Origin: Lachnospiraceae bacterium
Lineage (GTDB): Bacteria > Bacillota > Clostridia > Lachnospirales > Lachnospiraceae
NCBI GenBank assembly: GCA_910575475.1
Contig: CAJTGD010000014.1
Coordinates: 1 to 64,000, forward strand
DNA length: 64,000 nucleotides
Direction: 5' to 3'
Part shown: piece after piece, positions 34,643 to 44,168 of the stretch
Layout: the number at the start of each line of letters is the position of its first letter
Numbering within the stretch: position 1 is the first letter of the stretch
Position numbers and translations under genes: made by a program
Notes under the pieces: generated by a model
What the model was told of the DNA's origin: nothing
Databases searched by the model: none
The model's input: the letters and a program-made list of their open reading frames with translations, nothing else

Positions 34643-35875
34643 TCAGGAAAAATCCCGTACCAGAAGTTCATCCTCTGTCAGCAGTTCTTCCACCGTTCCC
34701 AGTCCCAATTCCTCCAGCACCTTCCGGACATAAGGATTTTCCAGCGGTGTATTGTAAGGAGCTTTTCCTGCATAGGCATCTACATAGCCGGTTCCTTCTT
34801 CCACACCCAGAATTGCTTTCGGACCGCCCACACAGCCGCCCACGCAGCCCATTCCCTCGAAGAAATTCGCATCTGTCTTCCCTTCTTTGATCCTGCGGAT
34901 CATTTCCATACAGGCTTTGGTTCCGTCTGCCTGCTCGGCACGGACCTGGATCTCCCGGTCCGGGTGCAGCTGATATACCATCTCAGTGACCGCATGGCTC
35001 ACCCCTCCGGTTCTGGCGTATAGCCGTCCTGCCTTGGATGCGTGCTCTTTCTCAAGATCCGCAAGCTCCTCCGGATGGATATCCGCTGCCCTGAAAATGT
35101 CCTGCAATTCCTGAAATGTCAGCACATAATCCACCGCATCTGCAATGTCCGGCTCCCGTGCCTCCTTCTTTTTTGCCAGACAGGGTCCGGCAAAGACCGT
35201 TACCGCATCCGGATGGATCCGTTTGATCATGCGTCCGCAGGCGACCATGGGGGAGACCGCGCCGGGCACATGTGGCATCAGCTCATGATAGATCTTGCGG
35301 ATCATGGAGATCCAGATCGGACAGCAACAGCTTGTCAGCTGATAGTCCCCGATATGCTGTACATGCCGGTCAAATTCCAGCGCTTCTTTCAGGGTCAGGA
35401 TGTCCGCAAACAGAGCCACCTCCACCATTCCGGTAAAACCCAGCGCTTTAAAAGCCGTGCGGAGCTGCCCGGGAGTCACATGCTCACTGAACTGGCCGAA
35501 AAAAGCCGGGGCTACCATCATGTAGGCCGGACCCTTTGCCTCCCGAACTGCCTTCATCGCCGGAAGCACGTCCCGGCTTGCCGTCAGCCGGCCGTCCCTG
35601 CATGCCTCAATGCAGGCCTCACAGCCGGCGCAGAGTTCCGGGTTGATCGTCAGCTTCCCATCTTCGTCCGGACGGATTGCGTCAAAGATGCAGCTGTTCT
35701 GGCAGGCCCGCTCGTATGCGCACTCCTGGCATTCATCAATGTGCAGGACCGGCGCGTACTGTTCCGGATGGAGCAGGCAGTTCAGATGGTATGGATCGTA
35801 ATCCGAGGGCAATGGCTCGTCCAAATTGATTTTTCGTTCCAGAATATCCTGGTATAATTCATCAAATGTCTTCAT
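34643..35875 (-). CDS. [FeFe]-hydrogenase-like iron-sulfur protein
   Basis: 410 residues. The N-terminal part holds Cys clusters (CQECAYERACQNSC, and the ferredoxin-type CAGCEACIEACR), the rest the H-cluster domain: L1 TSCCCPIW, L2 GPCLAKKKEA and L3 FFEGMGCVGGCVGGP. The cysteines for the cluster are all present, but L2 has Gly-Pro-Cys instead of the Met-Pro-Cys of catalytic enzymes. It resembles the monomeric groups of unclear function in Clostridia, not the bifurcating HydABC type. AGAGGAA precedes the start. It stands alone, with no maturase genes nearby. Confidence 0.85.
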   Translation of the reverse strand: MKTFDELYQDILERKINLDEPLPSDYDPYHLNCLLHPEQYAPVLHIDECQECAYERACQNSCIFDAIRPDEDGKLTINPELCAGCEACIEACRDGRLTASRDVLPAMKAVREAKGPAYMMVAPAFFGQFSEHVTPGQLRTAFKALGFTGMVEVALFADILTLKEALEFDRHVQHIGDYQLTSCCCPIWISMIRKIYHELMPHVPGAVSPMVACGRMIKRIHPDAVTVFAGPCLAKKKEAREPDIADAVDYVLTFQELQDIFRAADIHPEELADLEKEHASKAGRLYARTGGVSHAVTEMVYQLHPDREIQVRAEQADGTKACMEMIRRIKEGKTDANFFEGMGCVGGCVGGPKAILGVEEGTGYVDAYAGKAPYNTPLENPYVRKVLEELGLGTVEELLTEDELLVRDFS

Positions 35876-35975
35876 AGATTCCTCTTTCTTCCATAAAATA
35901 ATTTATGCTTACAGCCAATCAATATATATTATGGACCTGTTTGAAGAATTCTATTGCCTGAAATGCATCTTTTTC

Positions 35976-36039
35976 GGAGTTGTAGGAAAATAGCTGATAC
36001 AGATTGCCCAGGATGTGTCCGTTATTTTTCTACAACTCC
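35976..36039. repeat. 64-bp inverted repeat with GGAG-TGTAG arms
   Basis: The arms GGAGTTGTAGGAAAATA (35976-35992) and its near-perfect complement (36023-36039) enclose a 30-base loop. The left arm and loop align with 59565-59605. It abuts the stop codon of the Panacea protein gene at 36040 and could act as an RNA hairpin after it. Confidence 0.65.
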
Positions 36040-37050
36040 TTATACCGCATTCCCGAGCATATCCGCTATATATCTCCTGATTCCTTCCTCGGAGCCAATC
36101 CCGTATGTTTTGTCTACAGCCACGTAATATTCTCTGATACTGTCCTTCGTAAGCGTTTTATTGGAAGGGATCTGATCGTCATATCCGCTGCGGGCATTCT
36201 GCCAGGGAGCTTCCTGATGCGTGATCCGCTCCATAGCCTTGCCCCCGTAAATCCCAAAGGTGTTAATGACCAGATCGGCAGCCCTTCTCTCGTCAGCCGT
36301 CAGTTGTTCCGCGCTTCCTTCAAAGACAGCGAAGCGCGGATCGTCAATCGGATTGTATTTAAAATCCCGGAACAGGTCGTAAACCTTCGGATATACGGGT
36401 CCATGAACCCAGGCCCGGCAGTCCTCTTCAAAAATCGGCCTGCCGTACAATGCCGAATAGACCCCCTGGATAAAGTAGATCAGCTTCTGCAGCATCAGAG
36501 GCGTCACCTCTTCCAGCCTTTCGAAAACGTATGCGATCACCCGGAGCATATTGTCCGACACGGAAAACAGCTCCTCCAGGCCGTCTGCCGCGTCCATTGC
36601 CTTATGATACGCGGTATCCGCGATCTTTTCCCGGTTTTCATTCAGCAGCTTTTTCATAAAAGCCGGGGACGTGAGCGCGGCACGCATGATATCGGAATAT
36701 TCCTTAGACGGCACCTGGCCGGACAGGTATCTGGATACCGTCACTTCACCGAATCCGAGGGCGAATGACAGCGGAGCCTTCCCGATCTTGTAGATCTTCA
36801 TCAGCTTCTCAATGTCATCCACCGTCACAAGCCCCTCGGCAGCCCTGTACTGTTCGTCTACCTCCCGGACATTCTGATCCATAAGTCCGGGAATCCCCAT
36901 CTCTTCGCCGCACTCCGGGCATACTGCTGTTGTGATCACAAACTGGTAAGCTTTGTCCCGGATTGTTTTTGTAATGGTCTTCTTCTGCAATACGTATTCT
37001 GTGTCTTTTCTGCACTCCACACAAAAATCCATTCTTCTTTTCTCTGCCAT
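36040..37050 (-). CDS. Panacea-domain antitoxin with zinc finger and HTH
   Basis: 336 residues. The N terminus is an MqsA-like zinc-binding part (CVECRK, then CPECGEE), the middle a helix-turn-helix (APLSFALGFGEVTVSRYLSG), the C terminus a Panacea (DUF4065/SocA-like) domain with LMLQKLIYFIQGVYSALYG and EDCRAWVHGPVYPKVYDLFR. Panacea proteins are versatile antitoxins. GGAGG lies eight bases before the ATG at 37050. It follows a 128-residue gene by 15 bases, and a strong palindrome lies before that gene, so a self-regulated toxin-antitoxin operon is likely. Confidence 0.88.
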   Translation of the reverse strand: MAEKRRMDFCVECRKDTEYVLQKKTITKTIRDKAYQFVITTAVCPECGEEMGIPGLMDQNVREVDEQYRAAEGLVTVDDIEKLMKIYKIGKAPLSFALGFGEVTVSRYLSGQVPSKEYSDIMRAALTSPAFMKKLLNENREKIADTAYHKAMDAADGLEELFSVSDNMLRVIAYVFERLEEVTPLMLQKLIYFIQGVYSALYGRPIFEEDCRAWVHGPVYPKVYDLFRDFKYNPIDDPRFAVFEGSAEQLTADERRAADLVINTFGIYGGKAMERITHQEAPWQNARSGYDDQIPSNKTLTKDSIREYYVAVDKTYGIGSEEGIRRYIADMLGNAV

Positions 37051-37065
37051 GATAGCCACCTCCAT

Positions 37066-37452
37066 CTATTGAAAGCAATATGTAAGCGGATGCCTCTGTC
37101 TGTGAAAAGAGATCACAATGACAAAACCGGTTTCCAGATTGTTCATCTTAATGTATAATGGGACAACCGTTTCCTCTGTTCCATTCCTCTCCAAAAGCGA
37201 TACCTCCTTGCCGAAAACGTATAATCGTTCCTGCTCAAATCCTTTATGTTCGTTCTGCAATATGCATGAAAAATCAATCGACTCCAGGCTCAATAGAATC
37301 TCCCTGGCCCCTGCTTCGTCTATCACATAATCCAGAAATAAGTCTATATTATCCTGCCGCTTCGAATTCCTCGCAATTCTGTATCTGCCTTTTTTTACTG
37401 CATCCTTCACCTCCGAAAGATATGCTTCGATGTCCTTCCATGTAATGATCAA
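37066..37452 (-). CDS. Probable toxin partner of the Panacea antitoxin
   Basis: 128 residues with a TTG start and GAGGAG upstream. It reads as alternating helices and strands (ITWKDIEAYLSEVKDAV; RRYRIAR-type basic patch GRYRIARNSKRQDN; VPLYIKMNNLETGFVIVISF; HRQRHPLTYCFQ). The C-terminal basic HRQRH resembles small RNase toxins but I cannot name the family. The toxin role is inferred from size and its place immediately before a Panacea antitoxin and behind a palindromic operator. Confidence 0.65.
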   Translation of the reverse strand: MIITWKDIEAYLSEVKDAVKKGRYRIARNSKRQDNIDLFLDYVIDEAGAREILLSLESIDFSCILQNEHKGFEQERLYVFGKEVSLLERNGTEETVVPLYIKMNNLETGFVIVISFHRQRHPLTYCFQ

Positions 37453-37494
37453 TATATTCTCCTCTTTAGGATATGATTGGATTTTTGATTTTCT

Positions 37495-37531
37495 CTATCA
37501 TTAGGTTAACCCAATGATAGGATTTTGTCAA
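37495..37531 (-). promoter_or_regulatory. Toxin-antitoxin promoter and palindromic operator
   Basis: On the minus strand TTGACA (37531-37526) is followed by a 26-bp palindrome at 37495-37520: CTATCATT and AATGATAG arms around GGTTAACC, with one mismatched pair. It covers the likely -10 region, so the antitoxin's helix-turn-helix bound there would shut off the operon. Confidence 0.8.
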
Positions 37532-37882
37532 TACCCTATCAATACTATTTTTCTTTCTTCCATTTGATCCTTAGATCTTTGCAGCTCCGCTTTTATTTTC
37601 TCGATCAATTCCAGATCTGCCGGCAGCCAGTCTACACTGTCCATTTCATCCCTGGTAAGCCATTTTGCAGCCTCCTCCGTTTGAACCGTTGCAAATTTTG
37701 CAACAGTTGCCTCCTGTCTTAGTTCTCCCTCCGAAAAAATATTTTTTATGTGCCTGGATATCGTTGATTTATCTCGCTGGAACAACTCTGCTATCTGATC
37801 AACCGTATCCTCATCAAAGGTGACTTCTATTTTTGTGAGGTCCATCTTCGGTGGTATACATGATAATATTGGAGTTATTCAT
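37528..37882 (-). pseudogene. RhuM-type gene remnant fused to a Nudix-hydrolase tail
   Basis: The N-terminal sense MNNSNIIMYTTEDG (from 37882) changes frame to LTKIEVTFDEDTV and continues DQIAELFQRDKSTISRHIKN, IFSEGELRQEATVAKFATVQ, which is the start of RhuM family proteins with the usual WLTQ.QM segment deleted. After about 37680 the sense switches to EEAAKWLTRDEMDSVDWLPA, the C terminus of a MutT/Nudix hydrolase. So at least one frameshift, one deletion and one gene join are seen. A 105-codon frame from 37845 remains open. Confidence 0.8.
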
Positions 37883-38024
37883 TTGCTTCACGCTCCTTAC
37901 AAATATTCTCATGCCGGATATAATACTTCAAAAGACGAAGCACATATTCCAGTGCATGTCGGTTGTCCAGTTTCCAATCCGTTATATGCCTTACCCGTCC
38001 AATGAGAAAGCTCAGCAGCCCATC
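37875..38024 (-). pseudogene. Unidentified gene fragment before the RhuM remnant
   Basis: About 50 codons (DGLLSFLIGRVRHITDWKLD; HALEYVLRLLKYYIRHENIC) ending in a stop that overlaps the RhuM remnant's ATG. No ribosome binding site or start is seen. I do not recognise the parent protein. Confidence 0.4.
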
Positions 38025-38082
38025 TATTTTTAACCGCCTCGGATTGCACACGGTTAAAATCCGGATTATGCAATTTCCTCAT

Positions 38083-38742
38083 TTATAAATTTTTCCTTTC
38101 CATCCGGTCCAGAATCCCGTCCACATCCACCCCCGGATGCGTCAGATACATCCTGCTCACCTGCTCCGCAAATCTCTCGTCGATATGATTCCGGGCGGCG
38201 ATCTCCGCAATCCTTCTTCCGGCGTCAACCTCCTTCATGATCTGCCGGACCAGCCTGTATATATCCTGTTTCGGAATCTTCATTTCTTCATCTGTGTCCA
38301 ATGTTCCCTTTCCCATTGCAGGTATGTCCAGGCAGTCAATCCTCTCCGTTTCCAGCCGATGCTCAGCCGGATACAGCGTGAGAAGCATCATCGTGACCGG
38401 CAGGTGAAATCTCCTCGGCCCGCAGCTTCCCGGATTCAGGCAGACTGTATTTCCCAGGCGGCCCACCTCATATTTATGGGAATGTCCGCAGATGATAAGA
38501 TCCACTCCCGGCAAATTCTTCCGGATCTGTTTTTTGTCATGGATCATATAAATACGGAATCCGAAGAGTTCTATTTCCAGCTCTTCCGGCAAATGCTCCG
38601 GCAGTTCCGCCCGTCCGGCTTCAAATTTATCTGCCCGAGCTTCAAATTTTACCTCCTGCCGCTTTCTTCTCCCTACATTTCTCGGTCTGCTCACAAACTG
38701 CTTTTCCCTACTGCGCGGACAGCGTTTTTCATTATTATACAA
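38083..38742 (-). pseudogene. Metallophosphoesterase lacking its N-terminal half
   Basis: 219 codons. The C-terminal part of a YfcE-like phosphoesterase is clear: VDLIICGHSHKYEVGRLGNT and CLNPGSCGPRRFHLPV, then a helical tail. The metal-binding N-terminal motifs (DTHG, GD and GNHD) are absent; instead there is a basic, charged stretch (RPRNVGRRKRQEVKFEARAD). The only starts are a TTG without a clear site and internal ATGs. Probably inactive. Confidence 0.75.
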
Positions 38743-38864
38743 TTTTTCGCCAGATAAATCTTCCGCTCAGTTTCATATAATGCGCACAGCCGCATGAAGA
38801 ATTATGCCGCTGTGTGGTTAGCGCAGCACTCACGGCGGATTTCATCGGCTGTGAGTATCACGGT

Positions 38865-41800
38865 TCAGAACACCAATTCCTGCTGCTCCATCACCTCAAT
38901 CTGCGACACCACCATGGTCTCCGGTTCATTTCCCCGCAGATGATTGGCCCGGAGGTACTGCATGCCGCTGCGCAGACTTGCCGCGATCAGATTGAGCACG
39001 TAGATATTGTCAAATCGATTGTAAATGCTGTCCCCGCCAAGCCCGGTCAGGCAGATGAGCTGGGTGTTGGTCTTTTTCGCCACATCCATGAGCGGCTTCA
39101 ACAGATGGGACGCATTGGTCTGGGCAAATGGGTTGTCCATGAGCAGCACCTTTCCTTCGTTGCGGTCCGCAAAAATGTCCGTCTCATCCCTGCGCATGTA
39201 GTACAGCAGACTGGACAGGATCACGAATGCCGACAAAAATCCTTCCCCGCCGGAGTTTTTTGCCACCTCGGCCCAGGTGATGGGATATTCCCGCTGGGCT
39301 TCGATCTTGTAGAGGCGGATCTGTACATTACCGATGCCCACCACCGTATCGTACAGATTTCTCGTGGTCATGCGGGTGCCGAAATATTCCTGGGCATTTT
39401 CATTTCGCTCAAAGATATCGATTCCTTTCTGGGTCAGCTCGTCGATCAGATCCTGCAGCCGGATGTGGTACAGATTTTCATTTTCCTCCCATGCCGGAAG
39501 CTGGATCTTCAGCATCTTGATTGCCCGCTCCCGAACCGTGATGGTAGAGTTCTGATCGATCCTGCCGAGGTTGCGGTGAACCTCCTGGAGATAATCCTCC
39601 AAAAGCTCCGCGATCTTCTGCTTTTCTTTCTCCACCACGGAAATATCCACTTCCAGTTTTTCCATCAGGCTGTCATAGGACTGGATGGTGGTTTCCATCT
39701 GGCGCCGCACCTGCCCCGCATCGTCGGACAGCTCCAGCATGGCCTCCAGCGGCTTCTTATAATAATCCTCCTGGAAATGCTCATCCCGCACGGTCTGGTT
39801 CAGCACGCGGACCAGCTGCTCCTTCGCATCCTGCCTGGATTTCATGCACTGGTTGTAGTCCCGGATGAGGATGCCTTTGAAATTCCGCAGCTCCTTCGCA
39901 TTCATTTCCAAAAAATCCTGCTCCCAGACGATCGGTTCTTTTTTCTCAAATTCACTGTATTCCGCCAGCGCGGTCAGATTTTCGTCCAGACTGTGGAGAC
40001 GCTTCTGCAGCTTGTCCGCGGTACTTTTCAATTCCTTTTCCTGATATTTCAGCTGGTTCTTCCGGGACTCAAAATTCTGGTTCTGGATCTCGGCTTTGGG
40101 TAGTGGCTCCTCCTGGCCGCACTCTGTCCGCATCCGTTTCAGAAGGTCCGCCTTCTGCTGGGTGATGACGGCAATCCGCTTATCTTCCTCGTTCCAAAGG
40201 GACTGCTTGGTTTGAATCTTCATCCGGCGGTCTTCCAGAAGGATCTCCTGATGGGATTCCTCTTTTCGGTTATAGTGAGTCTCCTGCCATGCATTCTCTG
40301 CCAGACCGTATTTCTTCTGTAAATGTCTCAATTCCTGGTCCGCGTCCTTGTATCGCCTGCTGCTGAGCTGCTCCTGACGCTCCAATTCCTGTATCTCCAG
40401 CGAAACCACCGCAGTAACCGCCGCGTATCTGGCTTCCATATCTGCCACGATCCTCCGCAGATCCAGCCGAATCTGAGCCGCTTCCCACACCCCGCGCCAG
40501 TCCTCCCCGGCTTCCTTCTCCGCCGGCTCCGTATATTCCTCATACCTCCGGTACTTCCGCACCGCCTCCTGCTGTTCCTCTTCCTCCCGGAGCAGCGCAT
40601 CCCTCTCAGCCTCCAGCGACTTCTGCCGGTCCTGCAGTTTTTCCAGTTTTTCCCTGGACAGCTTCTGCTGATCGGAGAGCCTGCCCATTTCCTTCCTGCA
40701 CAGCTCCAGCTCCTGCCGGAAACGCACATATTCCTCATACGCGCCCCGCAGTTCCTGAAAATCTTCCGCTTTCCGCCGCTGCCGTTCCAGCTCCTGATCC
40801 GTCCTGCGGATGTCCTGCTCCTGGCGTTCCATCTGCTCTTTCCGTTCCGTCAGTTCCTGGGAAGCCGCCCGGATCTCCTCGTCCGTCTCCCGGATCTGAT
40901 CCGCCAGCTCTGCAAGCTGCTTCTCATTTTCCTCATAGCTTTCCCGGCTCACCGACTGGTTTTTCACCTGCTCCTGCCGCTCAAAATACTGCTGGTATTC
41001 TTCCTGGCGAATCCGGATTGCCTCCTGCTTCCGCCTGATCTGCTGCTCCTTTTCCGCGACCAGATCCCGAAGCTTTTCTTCATCCAGAAGATTCTCATTG
41101 AACAAGACATAGAAGCTGACATCCCCGAACCTGCGGACATTTCCCGGCTCTTTCCCGTCCCGCTTTTCCAGATGCTCCCGCAGGATGATGGGGATCGGGA
41201 ACGATGTGCAGATATTTCCCGTATGACGGGACAGCTTTTCCAGCTCCTGCTTCGACAGGATCAACCCATAGGGTAAAAATGGATGGCTGCGGACCAGCTC
41301 CTGATTTTCTTTTTCCGGATATCCGTTCTTTTTCAGCCATTCCATCCCGTATACGACATGGATTCCAAGCCCCGCAAGCTCTGCCTCCAGCTCCTGGGAC
41401 AGCTCCAATACCTGGCCCTTTGTCAGCCGCTGGTATTCCTTCTGCAAGCAGTCCTCTTCCTTTTCCAGATTTCGGCGGAAGTTGGCGATCTCCGCCAATT
41501 TCCGCCCGGATGCGTGAAGGATCTTTTCCCTGTCAAACAATTCCTTCTCGTCCAGATCCAGATATTTCAGGATCACCCTCCGGACTTCCAGCTCTTCCTC
41601 ATACAGGCTCCGTGTCCGGCTCTGCAGCTCCTGCCTGGCCCTCCTGCGGATCTGCTCCTCCCGCATGTCCGTCAGCTTCCGCTCCCGGCTCCGCTGGGTT
41701 TCCTTCGCCATCTCCAAAGCCTTTTTCGTTTTCAGGCGTTCCCGCCCCAGCTCCTCCATCCGGTTTTCCTGGGCTTCCTGAAAGATTTCCATCGTTCCCG

Positions 41801-43319
41801 GCTCATATTCACCGAGAATATTGCGTACAAAATGCTCCTGATACCGGGTGTTGAACTGCTCCTCCTTCCGGTCATAGGACTGCACCTGGCTTTTCAGCGC
41901 GCCTTCTGCCGATACCCGCTCCCGAAGCCGCTCTTCCAGATCGGACTGGGTCTGCTTTTCCCGGGAAATGTTTTCTTCTGTCTCTGCAATGTTCCGGCTG
42001 TTTTCCTGCTGCCTTTTCCCGTTCTCCTCCAGTTCCCTCTCATAATGACAGCGCAGCACATAGCCCAGGCGGTTCCGCTCCGGCTCCAGGTTCACATTTT
42101 TCTCCTGCGCCACACGGAGCCGCTGCAGGGCCTCGTCCCACTCCGCCTTTTCCTCATCAACAAGCCGCTGCTGCTTCGCGCAGGCCAGCAGATGGAGCCG
42201 ATGGGTGATCTCCTCCGCTTCCCGCTCCAGCGCTTCCTTTTCCATGGAGACCATGTCCCGGTTACTCAGATGAAAGCGCATCTGCTCTTCCAGCTGATGG
42301 ATCTCTCCTGACAGCTTTTCATATTCAATATGGGCGATCTCCGCAAGTACCTGTTCCATCTGCGACAGGATCTCCTCCTGCTCCTCCTTTGTCACGGCCT
42401 GCAGGCGTTCCAGCTCCCCGATAAAATGAGCCACCAGATTTTCCTGTTCCCTCTCCTTCTGCTCCCCTTCCCGGTAAACGGACATCTTCTCCTGGATCCT
42501 CTGCGCCTCCTGCTTAAACAGGCGGATGGTATCCCGGCGCTGGATCTTGGAACGGTTGTCCTTATACTGGCCCACATATTTTTCCAGAATACTCTGAAAT
42601 TCCTTCATCCGGTTCCGCTCTTTATTCAGCTTGCTCTCCACCGCGTCCAGAAACCATTTTTCCACCAGCCCCTTCTCGTCCCGGCAGTCGGAAAACAGCT
42701 CGGAAAGGCCGGACTCCTTCAGATTCACCTTTTTGATGATGCTTTCCCACTCCTTATAGTGAATCTGGTATTCCTGCAATTTATCAAAATACTGTCTGGA
42801 CTGCGCCCCGTTGTTCATATCGTAATAGAAAAACTGCTGGGAGCGGTCCCGTTTATACCCCTCGAACAGCTGTCGGCAGGCCGAAAAATTTTTCAGGGTC
42901 ATTTCCTTTTTTCCCTTTTCCACCACCGGGAGATGGTGGATGTCCTGCAGGCAGGAGGCCCGGTATTCGCAGATAAAATTGACCATCTCCAGCTCTTCCC
43001 CGCTGTCGCTGTCCTGGCTTCGGCGCACCATCATCCCGGTCAGCACGAAGCCCGCGTTCTGATCCAGGGCCCACTCTACCAGGATAAAGGAGGGCTTGCT
43101 GGTGGTGAAATAGCTCTCAAAGGGGCGGTCCTTAGCGTCCCGGTAGCGTTTGTGGACAAAAGGAGCGGTCAGCATCTGGACCAGGACGGATTTTCCCCCG
43201 CCGTTGCGCAGGGAGATCAGCGTGCTTTCGCCGTTGAAATGAAAGGTCTCGTCACTGATCCGGATGGCGTTGTTGTTGTAATTGATATTGATCAGACGGG
43301 CTGCGTTTATTTTGCTCAT
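38865..43319 (-). CDS. jetC: Wadjet-type SMC ATPase JetC (locus 2)
   Basis: 1484 residues, MukB-like. It starts SKINAARLININYNNNAIRI with Walker A RNGGGKS (38-44); very long Gln/Glu/Arg-rich coiled coils fill about 280-640 and 800-1230 around a hinge-like centre (GIHVVYGMEWLKKNGYPEKE). The signature NSGGEG and the Walker B segment VLLMDNPFAQTN are near the C terminus; Asn after Asp replaces the usual Glu, as in several SMC-like defence proteins of this lineage. It is the last gene of the jetD-A-B-C operon, 70 bases after jetB. Its low similarity to the 1141-residue JetC at 1598 shows a separate origin. Confidence 0.88.
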   Translation of the reverse strand: MSKINAARLININYNNNAIRISDETFHFNGESTLISLRNGGGKSVLVQMLTAPFVHKRYRDAKDRPFESYFTTSKPSFILVEWALDQNAGFVLTGMMVRRSQDSDSGEELEMVNFICEYRASCLQDIHHLPVVEKGKKEMTLKNFSACRQLFEGYKRDRSQQFFYYDMNNGAQSRQYFDKLQEYQIHYKEWESIIKKVNLKESGLSELFSDCRDEKGLVEKWFLDAVESKLNKERNRMKEFQSILEKYVGQYKDNRSKIQRRDTIRLFKQEAQRIQEKMSVYREGEQKEREQENLVAHFIGELERLQAVTKEEQEEILSQMEQVLAEIAHIEYEKLSGEIHQLEEQMRFHLSNRDMVSMEKEALEREAEEITHRLHLLACAKQQRLVDEEKAEWDEALQRLRVAQEKNVNLEPERNRLGYVLRCHYERELEENGKRQQENSRNIAETEENISREKQTQSDLEERLRERVSAEGALKSQVQSYDRKEEQFNTRYQEHFVRNILGEYEPGTMEIFQEAQENRMEELGRERLKTKKALEMAKETQRSRERKLTDMREEQIRRRARQELQSRTRSLYEEELEVRRVILKYLDLDEKELFDREKILHASGRKLAEIANFRRNLEKEEDCLQKEYQRLTKGQVLELSQELEAELAGLGIHVVYGMEWLKKNGYPEKENQELVRSHPFLPYGLILSKQELEKLSRHTGNICTSFPIPIILREHLEKRDGKEPGNVRRFGDVSFYVLFNENLLDEEKLRDLVAEKEQQIRRKQEAIRIRQEEYQQYFERQEQVKNQSVSRESYEENEKQLAELADQIRETDEEIRAASQELTERKEQMERQEQDIRRTDQELERQRRKAEDFQELRGAYEEYVRFRQELELCRKEMGRLSDQQKLSREKLEKLQDRQKSLEAERDALLREEEEQQEAVRKYRRYEEYTEPAEKEAGEDWRGVWEAAQIRLDLRRIVADMEARYAAVTAVVSLEIQELERQEQLSSRRYKDADQELRHLQKKYGLAENAWQETHYNRKEESHQEILLEDRRMKIQTKQSLWNEEDKRIAVITQQKADLLKRMRTECGQEEPLPKAEIQNQNFESRKNQLKYQEKELKSTADKLQKRLHSLDENLTALAEYSEFEKKEPIVWEQDFLEMNAKELRNFKGILIRDYNQCMKSRQDAKEQLVRVLNQTVRDEHFQEDYYKKPLEAMLELSDDAGQVRRQMETTIQSYDSLMEKLEVDISVVEKEKQKIAELLEDYLQEVHRNLGRIDQNSTITVRERAIKMLKIQLPAWEENENLYHIRLQDLIDELTQKGIDIFERNENAQEYFGTRMTTRNLYDTVVGIGNVQIRLYKIEAQREYPITWAEVAKNSGGEGFLSAFVILSSLLYYMRRDETDIFADRNEGKVLLMDNPFAQTNASHLLKPLMDVAKKTNTQLICLTGLGGDSIYNRFDNIYVLNLIAASLRSGMQYLRANHLRGNEPETMVVSQIEVMEQQELVF

Positions 43320-43389
43320 TCTGTTTACCTCGACTTTTTCGTATTCCTATTGAACCTGGCGGATTGCCTGGACTGGGGACAACTTTTAA

Positions 43390-44106
43390 TCAAGCTTCCT
43401 TATGCGCCCCAAGAACCCGCAGCACCCGCTTATAGTTGTTCTGGTTCAGCAGGTTCCAGTCCATAAAGTTGTCCAGCTTCTTTGTCGTTTTGATCATCTC
43501 GTCCTGCTCCACATATTCGATCAGTCCCTGCTTCTGCAGAAATGTCAGGATATGGTGAAGGAATCCTTCCTTCGTGGTCCTGGCGCGCGACCCCTTCTCA
43601 TCGGATTTCAGCGCTTCGTAAGCCTCCAGCATATTGGAAAATGCAATCCCCGCCTGTTCCTCCTGATCCTCCGGCACATTTTCCGCGCCTTCCTTCAATC
43701 TCCGGGAAATGCAGTTCTGCAGCTCGCCCACACGCATATATTCCCGTGCCTTACTGCTGCTCCCCTGCCCGTCGAAAAATTCCACAAGAAGGGTCAGGAT
43801 CACAAACTGGGATAAATAATAATCCTTATCCGTGGAATTGGATTTGCAGAGCACGTTTTTCAGCTGGGCCTTGGAAAAGCCGAGGAAATGATTCTCTTCC
43901 TTCGGGATCAGATAGATCACGTTACCGTAGCGCTCGACCGTGCTCTGAGCCGCCTCCCCCTGGGACTTGACCAGGTTCTGGATCTCCTCCTGCTCCGCGT
44001 ATGCCTTGAACAGCAGGGCTTCCTCATCCTCCCGCAGCTCGTGGTGTTCCAGAAGATAATAGAAAATCTCCTGGCTAATCCTGATATCTCCAAATTCATA
44101 TGCCAT
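43390..44106 (-). CDS. jetB: Wadjet-type MukE-like subunit JetB (locus 2)
   Basis: 238 residues, probably the DUF6063-type MukE analogue. It begins AYEFGDIRISQEIFYYLLEH, has YYLSQFVILTLLVEFFDGQG in the middle and a winged-helix-like end (GFLHHILTFLQKQGLIEYVE). A GAGAGG site precedes the ATG at 44106; the frame extends upstream without one. Located between jetA and jetC in the expected kleisin-KITE-SMC order. Assignment rests mainly on this position. Confidence 0.75.
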   Translation of the reverse strand: MAYEFGDIRISQEIFYYLLEHHELREDEEALLFKAYAEQEEIQNLVKSQGEAAQSTVERYGNVIYLIPKEENHFLGFSKAQLKNVLCKSNSTDKDYYLSQFVILTLLVEFFDGQGSSSKAREYMRVGELQNCISRRLKEGAENVPEDQEEQAGIAFSNMLEAYEALKSDEKGSRARTTKEGFLHHILTFLQKQGLIEYVEQDEMIKTTKKLDNFMDWNLLNQNNYKRVLRVLGAHKEA

Positions 44107-44168
44107 GAAAATCACCTCTCTCTTTCTTCTCCCAGTCATCCTTCTGCACAAATGACATCACAAATCTC

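Noticed and set aside
38814-40103. Long plus-strand frames opposite the second jetC (also 40323-41276, 41283-42311, 42330-43466)
   Set aside because: They are leucine/phenylalanine-rich mirror images of coiled-coil codons and have no motifs or start signals.
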